NCBI GenBank assembly: GCA_016714025.1
Contig: JADJOB010000002.1
Location: 1,830,001-1,894,000 of the forward strand
DNA: 64,000 nt
Reading direction: 5' to 3'
DNA from: Saprospiraceae bacterium
Lineage (GTDB): Bacteria > Bacteroidota > Bacteroidia > Chitinophagales > Saprospiraceae
Part shown: in pieces, positions 1 to 8,472 of the stretch
How positions within the stretch are numbered: position 1 is the first letter of the stretch
Layout of the letters: each line of letters starts with the position of its first letter
The notes under the pieces: model-generated
What the model was told of the DNA's origin: nothing
Database searches by the model: none
The model's input: the letters and a program-made list of their open reading frames with translations, nothing else
Made by a program: the position numbers and the translations under genes

Positions 1-220
1 CAAAATCAAGTCTCAATATTTTACCACATGGATAATAAGTATTTCCATTTTCGCAATATATTCCGGTATAAATAATTAAATTATTATCCTGAACTATAAA
101 ATCACTAAACTCAGAACCAAAAATGCTACTATTCAAATTAAATATTTTTGAATAATATGATTGACTTAAACTAGTTTGACTTTGCATATAAAATAGCAGC
201 ACAGTCAATAAGTATTTCAT
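1..220 (-). CDS. Secreted protein, N-terminal part only (runs off left edge)
   Basis: An open frame on the minus strand begins with ATG at 220-218 and stays open to base 1 (73 codons). The first residues, MKYLLTVLLFYMQSQTSLSQ, form a signal peptide with a Lys near the start and a hydrophobic core, so the product is probably exported. The visible mature part is polar and contains two cysteines; it is too short to assign a fold. It lies directly upstream of, and in the same direction as, the T9SS metalloprotease-like gene at 247-3264, about 27 nt beyond that gene's stop codon. It could be another T9SS-secreted protein like its neighbours, but no sorting domain is visible here. Confidence 0.6.
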   Translation of the reverse strand, partial: MKYLLTVLLFYMQSQTSLSQSYYSKIFNLNSSIFGSEFSDFIVQDNNLIIYTGIYCENGNTYYPCGKILRLDF

Positions 221-246
221 TGAATTATAAAAGAAGTTAAAAGGTA

Positions 247-3200
247 TCATTTCAATAGAATTACTAATTCAGTAATGAGAATCTTATTGTCTGCGAAAAG
301 TTGAATAAAATAAAAACCCGCTTTCCAATTTGAAGTATTTATTAAATATCTTCCTAATTCTGCCTTTGAGTAAAATACTTCATTGTTCATTAAATCTTTG
401 ATATAAAAGTGGCCTGAAGATACTCCTTTAATTTCAACTATCAATTCATTGCTAAAAGGATTTGGGCTATAACTTAGTCTAGGAGTGGTCTTACCACTTT
501 TAATTGATCTTGGCGAAATACCATTGGTTATCTCTTCTGGTAATTCCGAACTGACAACCTCACCTGTCAAGTCATAAAGCAGTGCTTTAGCATATGCTGA
601 AGTAAAATGATTTTTGTTAGCGATAATTTGAACGGTATTAATTTCCTCATTACTTGGTTCATAAAAAGGCCCAAGTGGTAATCTAGCTAAGTTAATATAT
701 TGAATTGTCTTAAAGTCTTGCATTGCTTCATCAACGGGATTATATTGGCTCAAGTAATTATATGCTCCTGAAAGATTATTTTCAAATATATATGAGCTAA
801 AGACTTTTATTCTTGCATCATCTGTTTGTTCCATTGCAAAAATATTTCTAGCTCCTACAAATTCTTTAAGTTTTATTAGGTCTTGAAAATATTGATCCTT
901 AGCTTTTTTAAGACACTTATTTAAGCCAGATAATTGAATTTGTTTTTCCAAACTATTTAAATTAGTATTTTGCTGAACTAATGTAATAGTCATCATAAGA
1001 TTATTAATTAGCTCAGGTAACGTACTATAAGAATTTCCCGAATTACAGGCAGATATGTCATTACCATTAATTATTGGAGTGAGACCTAATCCACAGTTAG
1101 GCTCAGGTAAATTGGAAGGACCAAACTGAAAACGATTTACGTTTGGATGTGCCAAAATAGCATCTCTGCAATCTACATCTGTTCCAGGTGGCTCAATATA
1201 ATAAAAAGGATTAGGATTACCAGTAATTGAAGGAATGCCTGAAGAGGCACTTCCATCATGAGTAAAGCAATTATTTGCTGGTCCAATGAATCCGGATAAA
1301 ATTATTCCCGAAACTGTGCCGTTGATAAAAACATCACTATATGAACTGTTAAAACAATTCTCAAAGAAATTAAAATCTGGATTTTGATCAATTACTGTAA
1401 GAGCCATTAAGTTAGTGTTGAATTGATTAAAATCAACATCTGCTACACCAATCCCATTGGCAAAACTTGCTGCACCAAATAGACCAGTTATTTCATTCCT
1501 CATTAAATCAAAATTATTATGTCCATCGTTTAATACATCAAGCCAAGAAGTCTGAAACCTATTATTAACAATAATATTTTGTGCAAATGTGGTCCCTCTC
1601 GCATTGTAACCGACATTGGAGCCTTTAAAAGTGTTACCTTTAATAATCGAAGCAATACCTGCAGATGCATTATTGAAAAGAATATCATTCATCCCACTGT
1701 TAAAAGTATTGTTTTCAATCAGAAACGATCCAGATGCTGAAACAATACAATGATCTGTAATATTATTAAAAATGCAATCTTTTATCTCTACTCCTTGGCA
1801 ATTCCAATTAGTTATACTCCATCTTCCACCATTTTGTGTACAATTTCTAATATAAGATGAGTTTGGGAGTGGAGTCCAGGACATTAATTCAACTATTCTT
1901 CTCACATTGTTGAAGGTTGTATTTTCAGCGTGCAATATGCCATTGCCATAACCCCAGATGATTGGAATTGATTCAGGTGCAAACATTGAAACTGCTGCGA
2001 CAGCTGTATTTTCTATTACGGCATTGTTCATAAACTTGACATCAAAATCAGTATTACCACCGTATACAACTACCCCTTGCCAAAAATCACCGCACCCATT
2101 CGTTAATTTCCCTCCATTTACTATCAATTTAGCTTGAGGCCGTACTATTATATGAGAGTGTTCACTTAAAAACACATCAGAATTAATAATTAAAGTTACC
2201 CCATCTTGAATAATCAAGTTTCCATATACACTTATTGGGGTAGAAATTTCGGTATTGCTCTTCACTATTATGCCACAACTGCCATCAGTTAAGGAACTGC
2301 AATCAACAGCATTATGCAAGTCTTTGGTTGCTAAATTTTTATGAATGTCGTTTAATCTAACTTTTGGAATGTGATTTGAGCGTTGCCAATCTGTTGACAT
2401 TAATTGTTTACATGAATTATCATGATAAAAATTCATAATATTATGACCTAACTCATGTAAAAACATCAAAGTATTTAATTGAAAAGACCATCCCCAAACA
2501 GTTTCAGGTGATTCATTAGCAAGGGATGGCCACCATATATCATGAAAATGCTTCCTAATTAAATAATCAGAGTATCTGTTAGCTATTATATAAGAATTTT
2601 CATTTGCAGTACTATTATAGGCTTTGGAAAGGATAGAGCACCCTGTTGCAATACCATTACCAATCTGTTCAAATCGGTCAATATATTTAGATTGTGGTCT
2701 AGTTCCATTAGCTATATGAGTTTCTAATAAATCAATTAATTCTCCATTTTCGACAAAGAAAAAATTCAGCTCCCCAAAATGTGCAGACTCAAAGTCTTCC
2801 ATTGCATTTTCCAAATCTGCCCAAAGTTGACCAACTCTTGGACATATATAAGAATTAGGATGTCCTTGATAATTATCCCTGTTTGTCTCTCCATACCAAT
2901 CCCAAGCTAAAGTATTATCTATAGTGTGAACATTAAATTTAACTCGAATTTTTGCGTCCAATGGATAACCACTAGAACAATTTTCCGGGTCAACTATATT
3001 TGCTAAATGCGAATTCATAGCATTTTCCCAATCTGTCCACAAAGAACTTGTTGAAGAAAAACCGCCTGAACCATTATCTCTTCTAATTATAACAAAATTA
3101 CATTTCAAAATTATAGGTTCGCAAATATTTTCGCTAAAAAAATCAATTCCAGAAAATTCATTATTTAATGTAGCGCCTACATTTGGCATTGCACAATCAT

Positions 3201-3264
3201 GTTGACCATAAATTACACAAAAATTTATATGACTTGAAATTAATAAAATTATTAAACGTTTCAT
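247..3264 (-). CDS. T9SS-secreted protein: zincin-like metalloprotease domain plus β-helix
   Basis: A 1005-residue secreted protein. Residues 1-20 are a signal peptide. An N-terminal region contains HELGH at 270-274, followed by a His at 281 and a Met at 289, which resembles the zinc site and Met-turn of metzincin-like peptidases; the third His is one residue further away than in the usual HExxHxxGxxH motif. Residues about 340-700 are rich in Asn and Gly with repeating turns typical of a right-handed parallel β-helix. The last ~80 residues begin with YSPNPFSNEL and end with a hydrophobic strand and Lys, a T9SS type A sorting domain. Export across the outer membrane by T9SS is inferred. Protease activity is a prediction from the motif only. 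Confidence 0.8.
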   Translation of the reverse strand: MKRLIILLISSHINFCVIYGQHDCAMPNVGATLNNEFSGIDFFSENICEPIILKCNFVIIRRDNGSGGFSSTSSLWTDWENAMNSHLANIVDPENCSSGYPLDAKIRVKFNVHTIDNTLAWDWYGETNRDNYQGHPNSYICPRVGQLWADLENAMEDFESAHFGELNFFFVENGELIDLLETHIANGTRPQSKYIDRFEQIGNGIATGCSILSKAYNSTANENSYIIANRYSDYLIRKHFHDIWWPSLANESPETVWGWSFQLNTLMFLHELGHNIMNFYHDNSCKQLMSTDWQRSNHIPKVRLNDIHKNLATKDLHNAVDCSSLTDGSCGIIVKSNTEISTPISVYGNLIIQDGVTLIINSDVFLSEHSHIIVRPQAKLIVNGGKLTNGCGDFWQGVVVYGGNTDFDVKFMNNAVIENTAVAAVSMFAPESIPIIWGYGNGILHAENTTFNNVRRIVELMSWTPLPNSSYIRNCTQNGGRWSITNWNCQGVEIKDCIFNNITDHCIVSASGSFLIENNTFNSGMNDILFNNASAGIASIIKGNTFKGSNVGYNARGTTFAQNIIVNNRFQTSWLDVLNDGHNNFDLMRNEITGLFGAASFANGIGVADVDFNQFNTNLMALTVIDQNPDFNFFENCFNSSYSDVFINGTVSGIILSGFIGPANNCFTHDGSASSGIPSITGNPNPFYYIEPPGTDVDCRDAILAHPNVNRFQFGPSNLPEPNCGLGLTPIINGNDISACNSGNSYSTLPELINNLMMTITLVQQNTNLNSLEKQIQLSGLNKCLKKAKDQYFQDLIKLKEFVGARNIFAMEQTDDARIKVFSSYIFENNLSGAYNYLSQYNPVDEAMQDFKTIQYINLARLPLGPFYEPSNEEINTVQIIANKNHFTSAYAKALLYDLTGEVVSSELPEEITNGISPRSIKSGKTTPRLSYSPNPFSNELIVEIKGVSSGHFYIKDLMNNEVFYSKAELGRYLINTSNWKAGFYFIQLFADNKILITELVILLK

Positions 3265-3544
3265 ATTGAAAGTTTTAAAATGTTAGAAAATAGTTAATGA
3301 CTTGATGACAAATTGCATTCTCTTTTATATTTTATGAATTACTCATTGTTAATTTATAAATTTACTAACACTTTATTGTACTAAAAACATTAGAATAAAG
3401 TTTCATTAATATAGTTTCTATATTTCAGTATGCTCTATGTGTCCTATATGCTAAAATACTATTAATTCAAAACAATGCAATATAATACACAAACGATATT
3501 TTCACAAAATATTTTATGTTAAATTTTTTATTTAGTATAAAAAT

Positions 3545-3583
3545 TCAGGGTTTACCCTGATACCTTATCAGTAAAAACCCTGA
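3545..3583. promoter_or_regulatory. Overlapping hairpins upstream of radC-ardC
   Basis: Three mutually exclusive stems can be read: TCAGGG-TTTA-CCCTGA (3545-3560), CTGATA-cct-TATCAG (3557-3571), and a longer pairing of TCAGGGTTT (3545-3553) with AAACCCTGA (3575-3583). They lie about 130 nt before the radC-like start in an otherwise geneless stretch (3265-3713). The layout could be an attenuator, an operator or a terminator of an upstream transcript. No function is shown by the sequence alone. Confidence 0.35.
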
Positions 3584-3713
3584 CCATAAATAGTATTAAC
3601 TGCAATTTTATATATGTTATTAGCCGATCTGGCAAAATGTACCGTCTTGGTATTCAATTCAATTCTTAATACACTGGTTCAGAAATATTCTTTAACAATT
3701 TAAACCAGTAATT

Positions 3714-4193
3714 ATGAAAAATTTAAATGGCGAGAGCCAAATACCTCCACTTTTGCAAGTAGCAGAAGTAAAGGTTAAGTATCAATCCAATTTACCAATT
3801 GATAATCATCCAAAAATTAATAATTCTTCGGATGCAGAAAAATTATTCAGGATTAATTGGGGTGATGATATGGAATTGGTCGAGGAATTCAATGTGCTGT
3901 TTCTTAACCGAGCTAATTATGTAAAAGGCATATTACGACTAAGTCGTGGCGGATTGACTGGAACTGTAGCTGATCCACGGATTTTATTTGCCACTGCATT
4001 GAAAGGTCTTGCTGTAGGAATTATTGCCGGACACAACCATCCTTCTGGGTCTTGTAAACCGAGTACACAGGATATTGAGTTGACCAGAAAGTTGAAAGAG
4101 ATTGGAAAATTCCATGACATTCAACTAATTGATCATATCATTCTTACACCACATACCGGATTTTATTCCTTCGCAGATGAAGGAAAGCTATAA
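3714..4193 (+). CDS. radC: RadC-like JAB/MPN domain protein (short, mobile-element type)
   Basis: A 159-residue protein with the RadC JAB domain. The JAMM metal-binding signature is complete: an upstream glutamate (E57/E58), H107-x-H109-P-S-G, and D120. It lacks the N-terminal helix-hairpin-helix region of chromosomal RadC (about 220 residues), as is common for copies carried on plasmids and integrative elements. The family resembles JAMM metalloproteases, but its biochemical role is unsettled; a role in DNA repair was proposed early and later doubted. It is followed 29 nt later by an ArdC-like gene in the same direction, so the two probably form an operon for establishment of incoming DNA. 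Confidence 0.88.
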   Translation: MKNLNGESQIPPLLQVAEVKVKYQSNLPIDNHPKINNSSDAEKLFRINWGDDMELVEEFNVLFLNRANYVKGILRLSRGGLTGTVADPRILFATALKGLAVGIIAGHNHPSGSCKPSTQDIELTRKLKEIGKFHDIQLIDHIILTPHTGFYSFADEGKL

Positions 4194-4222
4194 TTCATCA
4201 TTCACCTTCAAAATTTATTGCA

Positions 4223-5164
4223 ATGAAAAATAATAACAGTGAAGAAGCTGTCATTGGTTCTCCGATTCCGAAGATAGATCTATATCAGGAAGTGACGAAT
4301 AAAATTATAAAAATGTTAGACTCCGGAGTAGCCCCTTGGCATAAACCTTGGAATTCCTATGGCTTGGCTAGAAACTATGTTTCTGGTCATATATATAAAG
4401 GTATCAATTACATCTTGATGAATTTTTCAGGGCATAGAATTCCTTACTTTCTGACTTATAAGCAGGTTAAGGAATTAGGCGGTGTTTTAAAATTAGGAGC
4501 TAAAGCGGAGAAGGTCATTTACTTTAATATGGTATATAAAGATCTGGAAGGTCATAGACTGAGTGAAATTGAAGCCAATGAGATGATTAAAAACAAAATG
4601 AAGGTAGAAGTCTCACGGCTAATCAAATATTACCCTGTCTTCAATATTGAAGATTCGGAAGGAATCTCAGTTGAAATGCAAGACTTAGAATTAAGTCCAA
4701 ATGAAAAAATCGAAACCTGCGAAGATATCGTCAAGAACATGCCTAACAGACCGGAGATTAAATCTATCGACTCTAACCATGCTTATTACTTACCTTCTAA
4801 GGACTATATTAATATGCCTCAGATGGAGCAATTCCAATCAAGTTTCGCATATTATGCTTGCTTATTTCATGAGTTAGCTCATTCGACCGGACATAAATCA
4901 AGACTCAATAGAGAAGGAATTGTTAGTTCTGAAACTTTTGGAAGCGAGGTTTATAGCACCGAGGAACTCATTGCCGAGCTTGGAAGCTCTTATTTATGCT
5001 CAATAGCACAAATTGATAATGATACCCTAATGCAAAGAAGTGCATCTTATTTAAATGATTGGTTGAGAGTACTAAAGGAAGATAATCGATTTATCTTTAA
5101 AGTAGCTTCACAGGCTCAAAAAGCGGTTGAATATATTTTAAACCGGAAACAGTTTGAAGGCTAA
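4223..5164 (+). CDS. ardC: ArdC-family anti-restriction protein
   Basis: A 313-residue protein with the two-part ArdC layout. An N-terminal ssDNA-binding-type domain (residues ~15-130) contains the typical APWHKPWN and NYVSGHIYKGIN segments. A C-terminal zincin-like metallopeptidase domain has H216-E217-L-A-H220, followed by STGHKSRLNREG and an EELIAELGSS segment that matches the family's third zinc ligand region. ArdC proteins travel on conjugative plasmids and protect incoming DNA from host restriction. Its position beside the radC-like gene and in an island with mobilization genes fits that role. A strong terminator follows. Peptidase activity is not established for the family. Confidence 0.88.
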   Translation: MKNNNSEEAVIGSPIPKIDLYQEVTNKIIKMLDSGVAPWHKPWNSYGLARNYVSGHIYKGINYILMNFSGHRIPYFLTYKQVKELGGVLKLGAKAEKVIYFNMVYKDLEGHRLSEIEANEMIKNKMKVEVSRLIKYYPVFNIEDSEGISVEMQDLELSPNEKIETCEDIVKNMPNRPEIKSIDSNHAYYLPSKDYINMPQMEQFQSSFAYYACLFHELAHSTGHKSRLNREGIVSSETFGSEVYSTEELIAELGSSYLCSIAQIDNDTLMQRSASYLNDWLRVLKEDNRFIFKVASQAQKAVEYILNRKQFEG

Positions 5165-5197
5165 TAACACCTTCCATTCTAAAAACATCTATTGCAC

Positions 5198-5228
5198 AAT
5201 CCCTGTAAAAACAGGGATTTTTTTTTGA
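5198..5228 (+). terminator. Rho-independent terminator after ardC
   Basis: A 9-bp perfect stem, AATCCCTGT with ACAGGGATT, has a loop of AAAA and is followed by a run of T residues (5217-5226). It lies 34 nt past the ardC stop codon and would end the radC-ardC transcript. Confidence 0.85.
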
Positions 5229-5291
5229 TTAATTCTTTCGTGTTACCAGAATATTAACTACAAAAAAGCTATCGCGATGCCGATATTCCAT

Positions 5292-5492
5292 CTAAAATCT
5301 AATTGCACTAAATCTCCCATAAACATTTGAAAATCCAAAGTCAATCATCACAATGTGACTACCACTTGTTCCATTACCTAAAAAATCTATATTGGCAAAG
5401 GGACTGTCACCCAAAAAAATAAAATACCTTTTTTTATTTGATTTGAATTTTGAAGCCTTCAATAAAATATCATCGCAAATATCTTGCATCAT
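5292..5492 (-). CDS. Small hypothetical protein or gene fragment (66 aa)
   Basis: This short open frame begins MMQDICDDILLKASKF and ends in a stretch rich in Phe, Gly and Ser. The N-terminal third looks helical and charged, and the rest looks strand-rich. No motif is recognised. It stands alone between the ardC terminator and the 225-residue gene at 5636-6313, separated from that gene by about 140 nt without coding signal. It may be the 3' remnant of a larger gene. Nothing beyond the open frame supports expression. Confidence 0.3.
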   Translation of the reverse strand: MMQDICDDILLKASKFKSNKKRYFIFLGDSPFANIDFLGNGTSGSHIVMIDFGFSNVYGRFSAIRF

Positions 5493-5635
5493 AAAAATGT
5501 TGATGCAATTGAATTCCTATTCTCCATCGATTGGAAAAACGTAATTAAAATCTAACCAATAAGTTATTTAATTTTTGGACGTAACTAATTGCTCCTTTGA
5601 TAGTATTTATAATGTGCTTTAATCTGTGTATATCT

Positions 5636-6313
5636 TTACATTAATTTTCTTATTTCATTTAAAGTTGAATTTACAATGGATGGTATTTCCTTCCTTTCAA
5701 TTTGCAAGTAATTTACTTGACATTTCTTAAATACGTCTACTGCAATACAATACTTTGGATTGAGTACATTTTGTTGTGAGAAATGTAGCTTAAGGTATCT
5801 ATATAATAGGTCCGAGAACATTGCTAATTCCTCGATTCGAAAACCATTCAATTTGGCAATGAACCATATTGCCCCTACTTCTGTTTTGTCATTACCTTGA
5901 ATTGTAAAAACATGATGAGGAGTAATTTGTATTTGAAGTCCTCTGATTATTAAAACACAATTTTCTTTATGCTTCTTTTGAAAGACCACTTTTTTAGCTG
6001 CTCTCCATTTTTTTAGGTCAAAATCCTGATACGCCGATAAAATTTCAATATTTCTACTATACATTGTTTTGATTCTAGAAGAGTCAGTCTTATTCATTTT
6101 TGCCTTCAATTCATCAATTTTGTCTTTGATAGCTTCTAAGTCGTTTAACTTATAACTATTGCTAATTGCACTCAGGCAACTAATCCAATAATCCCCACCT
6201 CCTTCTGAAGCTAATTTCACCTTATCAACCTTTAGGCTGGTCACGAAATTCTTTTTACTTCGAGCAGACTTTCTTCTGAATTCAATAAGATTTTTTATTG
6301 TTAAACTTCGCAT
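5636..6313 (-). CDS. Conserved-looking hypothetical protein (225 aa)
   Basis: A soluble 225-residue protein. It starts with a basic segment (MRSLTIKNLIEFRRKSARSK), continues with GGDYWISCLSAISNSY around residues 50-65, then a charged coiled helix (70-95), and ends with a mixed α/β half containing GAIWFIAKLNGF and a Tyr/Leu-rich helix. No signal peptide or membrane segment is present. I do not recognise a named family or an enzyme motif. The clean codon structure, basic N terminus and internal conserved-looking aromatic patches suggest a real gene rather than a shadow. It lies in the accessory block of the island, in the same direction as the DUF3892 gene to its right. Confidence 0.65.
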   Translation of the reverse strand: MRSLTIKNLIEFRRKSARSKKNFVTSLKVDKVKLASEGGGDYWISCLSAISNSYKLNDLEAIKDKIDELKAKMNKTDSSRIKTMYSRNIEILSAYQDFDLKKWRAAKKVVFQKKHKENCVLIIRGLQIQITPHHVFTIQGNDKTEVGAIWFIAKLNGFRIEELAMFSDLLYRYLKLHFSQQNVLNPKYCIAVDVFKKCQVNYLQIERKEIPSIVNSTLNEIRKLM

Positions 6314-6411
6314 GCATAAATATTAAATTAATACTCACAACATTTAATTTAATGAGCTTGATTTCGTCTAATGAATTAGAGTAATTGATTTTTAGATAGG
6401 ATAATTAAAAA

Positions 6412-6723
6412 CTAAGGTGATATCCAATCAAAATCGATAAGATGAGCTAAATTATCTGTTCGTTGGTTGTCAGGATTAGATCTTAAGTATTTACCATTGA
6501 ACCCATTTACAACCTGGACATTTTCTCCGATACTCCACCCAGCAGTATTATAATTCCATACCCATGTGGTAGCACTATTTCCGGAAGTTTCTAAAAGAGC
6601 AATCGCTTGTGGTTTTGATATTTTAGTTGCTCTGCTTGTGGTTTGCCCAACGGTATGAAATGCATAATGTGTAATGACATTGCTAGAATTTTTCCAAACT
6701 CCCGAAATTCTATAAATTGGCAT
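6412..6723 (-). CDS. DUF3892 domain protein
   Basis: A 103-residue protein that is almost entirely one DUF3892 domain. It opens with YRISGVWKNSSNVITHYAFH, and further on has a segment SATTWVWNY, then GKYLRSNPDN and a C-terminal DFDWI. The domain is small and strand-rich, and no biochemical function is known to me. It sits 237 nt left of the three related genes at 6961-8303, with the same orientation. A palindrome GTTTATA-AA-TATAAAC at 6787-6802 lies 64-79 nt before its start and could be an operator or simply AT-rich sequence. Confidence 0.75.
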   Translation of the reverse strand: MPIYRISGVWKNSSNVITHYAFHTVGQTTSRATKISKPQAIALLETSGNSATTWVWNYNTAGWSIGENVQVVNGFNGKYLRSNPDNQRTDNLAHLIDFDWISP

Positions 6724-6960
6724 TTATTTAATTTTTTGTAAGTTAAAAGATTTTATAGCGAAGTGAAAATTTCTAATTTCAAGATTGTTTATAAATATAA
6801 ACAGGTTTATATTTTAATTATTCTTTTAAGAGAAATTGTATATCATACCTTTCATTGCAAATTAGCATAACGCCTTCTCTAATGCAGGATGCGGATGAAC
6901 TGCGGATTCAAAGGCTGTGAAATTTTGTAGGTTGTCATGACTTCCAATCCACACAAATAT

Positions 6961-7461
6961 TTATAATTGATTGTCTTTTTCAGCCTCAAGCGGTGCGGAC
7001 ATTTTTTTAATTAAAGCTTCCATATATTCTTGCAACATAGCAGGAGGAGGTACAGGAACCAACCTTACTCGAAGGAGGCTTGAACCTTCCACTTTATAGT
7101 CATATTTACTAGAATAAGATGCATTTACAGATGCAGTAAACGGTCCGAATCCTCCACTAGCGGATACACCAATTTTAGCTTCGGTAGAAGTGGCCATTGT
7201 AATGGCCATTTTTACTTCAATAATAGATTCTGCAAATTGATAGTATCCTGGGAAAAAACCCAAAGCAATTAATGCGAATTCTACTTCTTGTGACGGATCA
7301 GCTATACTTGGTAATTTAATTTTGGTGTCCGCCATAAATTTTGCCACTTTAGTACTATTCAAATCCAACTTAGTTTGAGCATCGGCGATACCTAAGGCTA
7401 ACTTTTGTACCATTTCCGGAAAAGGTACATTTAATAATTCTTGTCCAACGTTGTTTGGCAT
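6961..7461 (-). CDS. Tandem-paralogue family protein A (166 aa)
   Basis: The third gene of a three-gene operon. The N-terminal half contains a helical stretch (PFPEMVQKLALGIADAQTKL). The C-terminal half has IIEVKMAITMA, then FGPFTASVNASYSSKYDYKV, and EGSSLLRVRLVPVPPP. The same order of elements is found in the protein at 7902-8303, so the two are paralogues. The layout (short helical N terminus, two or three amphipathic strands, closing basic/proline strand) recalls DUF2589-type proteins, but that link is by eye and uncertain. There is no signal peptide. The gene follows the preceding one after 15 nt. The function is unknown. Confidence 0.7.
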   Translation of the reverse strand: MPNNVGQELLNVPFPEMVQKLALGIADAQTKLDLNSTKVAKFMADTKIKLPSIADPSQEVEFALIALGFFPGYYQFAESIIEVKMAITMATSTEAKIGVSASGGFGPFTASVNASYSSKYDYKVEGSSLLRVRLVPVPPPAMLQEYMEALIKKMSAPLEAEKDNQL

Positions 7462-7476
7462 AATAATATGTTTTAA

Positions 7477-7902
7477 TTAGAGAAATTCATCAATTTTAGT
7501 TTTTATAATTGGTTTAATTGAGAATTTGATTGTGCTTACACTTTGTGGGTTTAATTCAGAAGGATTAAGTTGAGTAAAGAAAAGTCTCTCGGATTCTAAC
7601 GAAATACCACCCTTTATTTCGACATCAAAATCTTCAATCTCGAATCTTGTTAAATTTTCCTCTTCTGCAAACTTGATTGACTCATTGTTTGCATTAATTA
7701 GTGCTTCTTTAAAATATCTAGCTATATCTTCAATTGATTTTTTATTCCTTTGACCCATAGCTCCGTTTTCAGTAAATTGAATTTCTTGGTTTACATTAAA
7801 TAAATTTATTTTTTGATCAATCAATTTTATTTTTTCCTCAATTAATTCAAGATTGGATTCCAACTTAAAAATGCGCTTAGAATTCAAGTTAAACGGCCAC
7901 AT
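7477..7902 (-). CDS. Tandem-paralogue family protein B (141 aa), shorter variant
   Basis: The second gene of the operon. Residues 10-40 form a predicted coiled helix (LESNLELIEEKIKLIDQKI). The second half contains KSIEDIARYFKEALINA, FEIEDFDVEIKGGISLE and VSTIKFSIKPI. The last two segments correspond in position to the 'VEVKMA' and 'RIVPVP' strands of its neighbours, and they also resemble the strand pair of the trypco2-type domain described in conflict systems; this second comparison is tentative. Its ATG overlaps the stop of the upstream gene in the sequence TAATG, so the two are probably translationally coupled. No signal peptide is seen. Confidence 0.65.
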   Translation of the reverse strand: MWPFNLNSKRIFKLESNLELIEEKIKLIDQKINLFNVNQEIQFTENGAMGQRNKKSIEDIARYFKEALINANNESIKFAEEENLTRFEIEDFDVEIKGGISLESERLFFTQLNPSELNPQSVSTIKFSIKPIIKTKIDEFL

Positions 7903-8303
7903 TATACTTTATTGAATTTTTCCAATGAAAATGGTTGCGGAACTGGGACAATTCTAATTTTGATTGAACTGGTTCCCTCTGATTTATAATTATAACTATT
8001 TTGATATTTAGCATTAAATGGAGTAAAAAATAATTTCCTTTTATTTGTTTCTGTTATTTCATTTTCTTCGTAATATACTGCCATTTTGAGTTCAACTTGG
8101 ACTTCGGGTATTTGGTACCATGTTGCTTGATATCCTAAATTCTGCAACTCTTTATTCAGGATGCTTGTTTCAATACTTTTTTGTAATTCTAGTGAATGAG
8201 AATCCAGTGCCTGCTGTGCTTCAGCAATATCCTTTCCAATCTCACTTATAATAGAGGTCAAAGGACTTATTAAAACTTCATAATAATTAATTTCTTTTGG
8301 CAT
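7902..8303 (-). CDS. Tandem-paralogue family protein C (133 aa)
   Basis: The first gene of the three-gene operon. Residues 10-50 form a long helix (IISEIGKDIAEAQQALDSH). After that come the strands VQVELKMAVYYEEN, LFFTPFNAKYQNSYNYKSEG and SSIKIRIVPVPQPF. The matching order in the protein at 6961-7461 shows common ancestry. No enzyme motif is visible. The gene's start is 127 nt from the perfect palindrome at 8430-8447, which may act in its promoter. It lies just downstream of the response regulator gene, with about 170 nt between, so the operon could be a target of that regulator. The function is unknown. Confidence 0.68.
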   Translation of the reverse strand: MPKEINYYEVLISPLTSIISEIGKDIAEAQQALDSHSLELQKSIETSILNKELQNLGYQATWYQIPEVQVELKMAVYYEENEITETNKRKLFFTPFNAKYQNSYNYKSEGTSSIKIRIVPVPQPFSLEKFNKV

Positions 8304-8429
8304 TAGATAAAGCTAGAGTAATAAAATAGTTTAACCTAAAAACACATATAATTTCTAAAATGAAATACTCGCTTACCACAAAAGTATCGGAAATAAATGA
8401 TATTGATTAATTATTTTTAGCATTTTCCG

Positions 8430-8447
8430 ATTACTATAAATAGTAAT
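8430..8447. promoter_or_regulatory. Palindromic operator candidate, copy 1
   Basis: ATTACTATAAATAGTAAT is a perfect 8-bp inverted repeat around AA. It lies 127 nt upstream of the start of the three-paralogue operon. The same 18-mer in reverse complement is found at 16582-16599, and a degenerate copy at 10986-11003. Repetition at three intergenic sites in one island suggests a shared regulator binding site. Confidence 0.55.
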
Positions 8448-8472
8448 TTTGCAATTCTGAATTTTGATAAAC

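Noticed and set aside
6787..6802. GTTTATA-AA-TATAAAC palindrome before the DUF3892 gene
   Set aside because: It is composed almost only of A and T in an AT-rich region and has no second copy, so chance is a fair explanation.
6862..6953. About 31 open codons on the minus strand with a short WIGSHD-like stretch
   Set aside because: It has no start codon, a stop codon directly before it, and is too short to assign; at most a gene relic.
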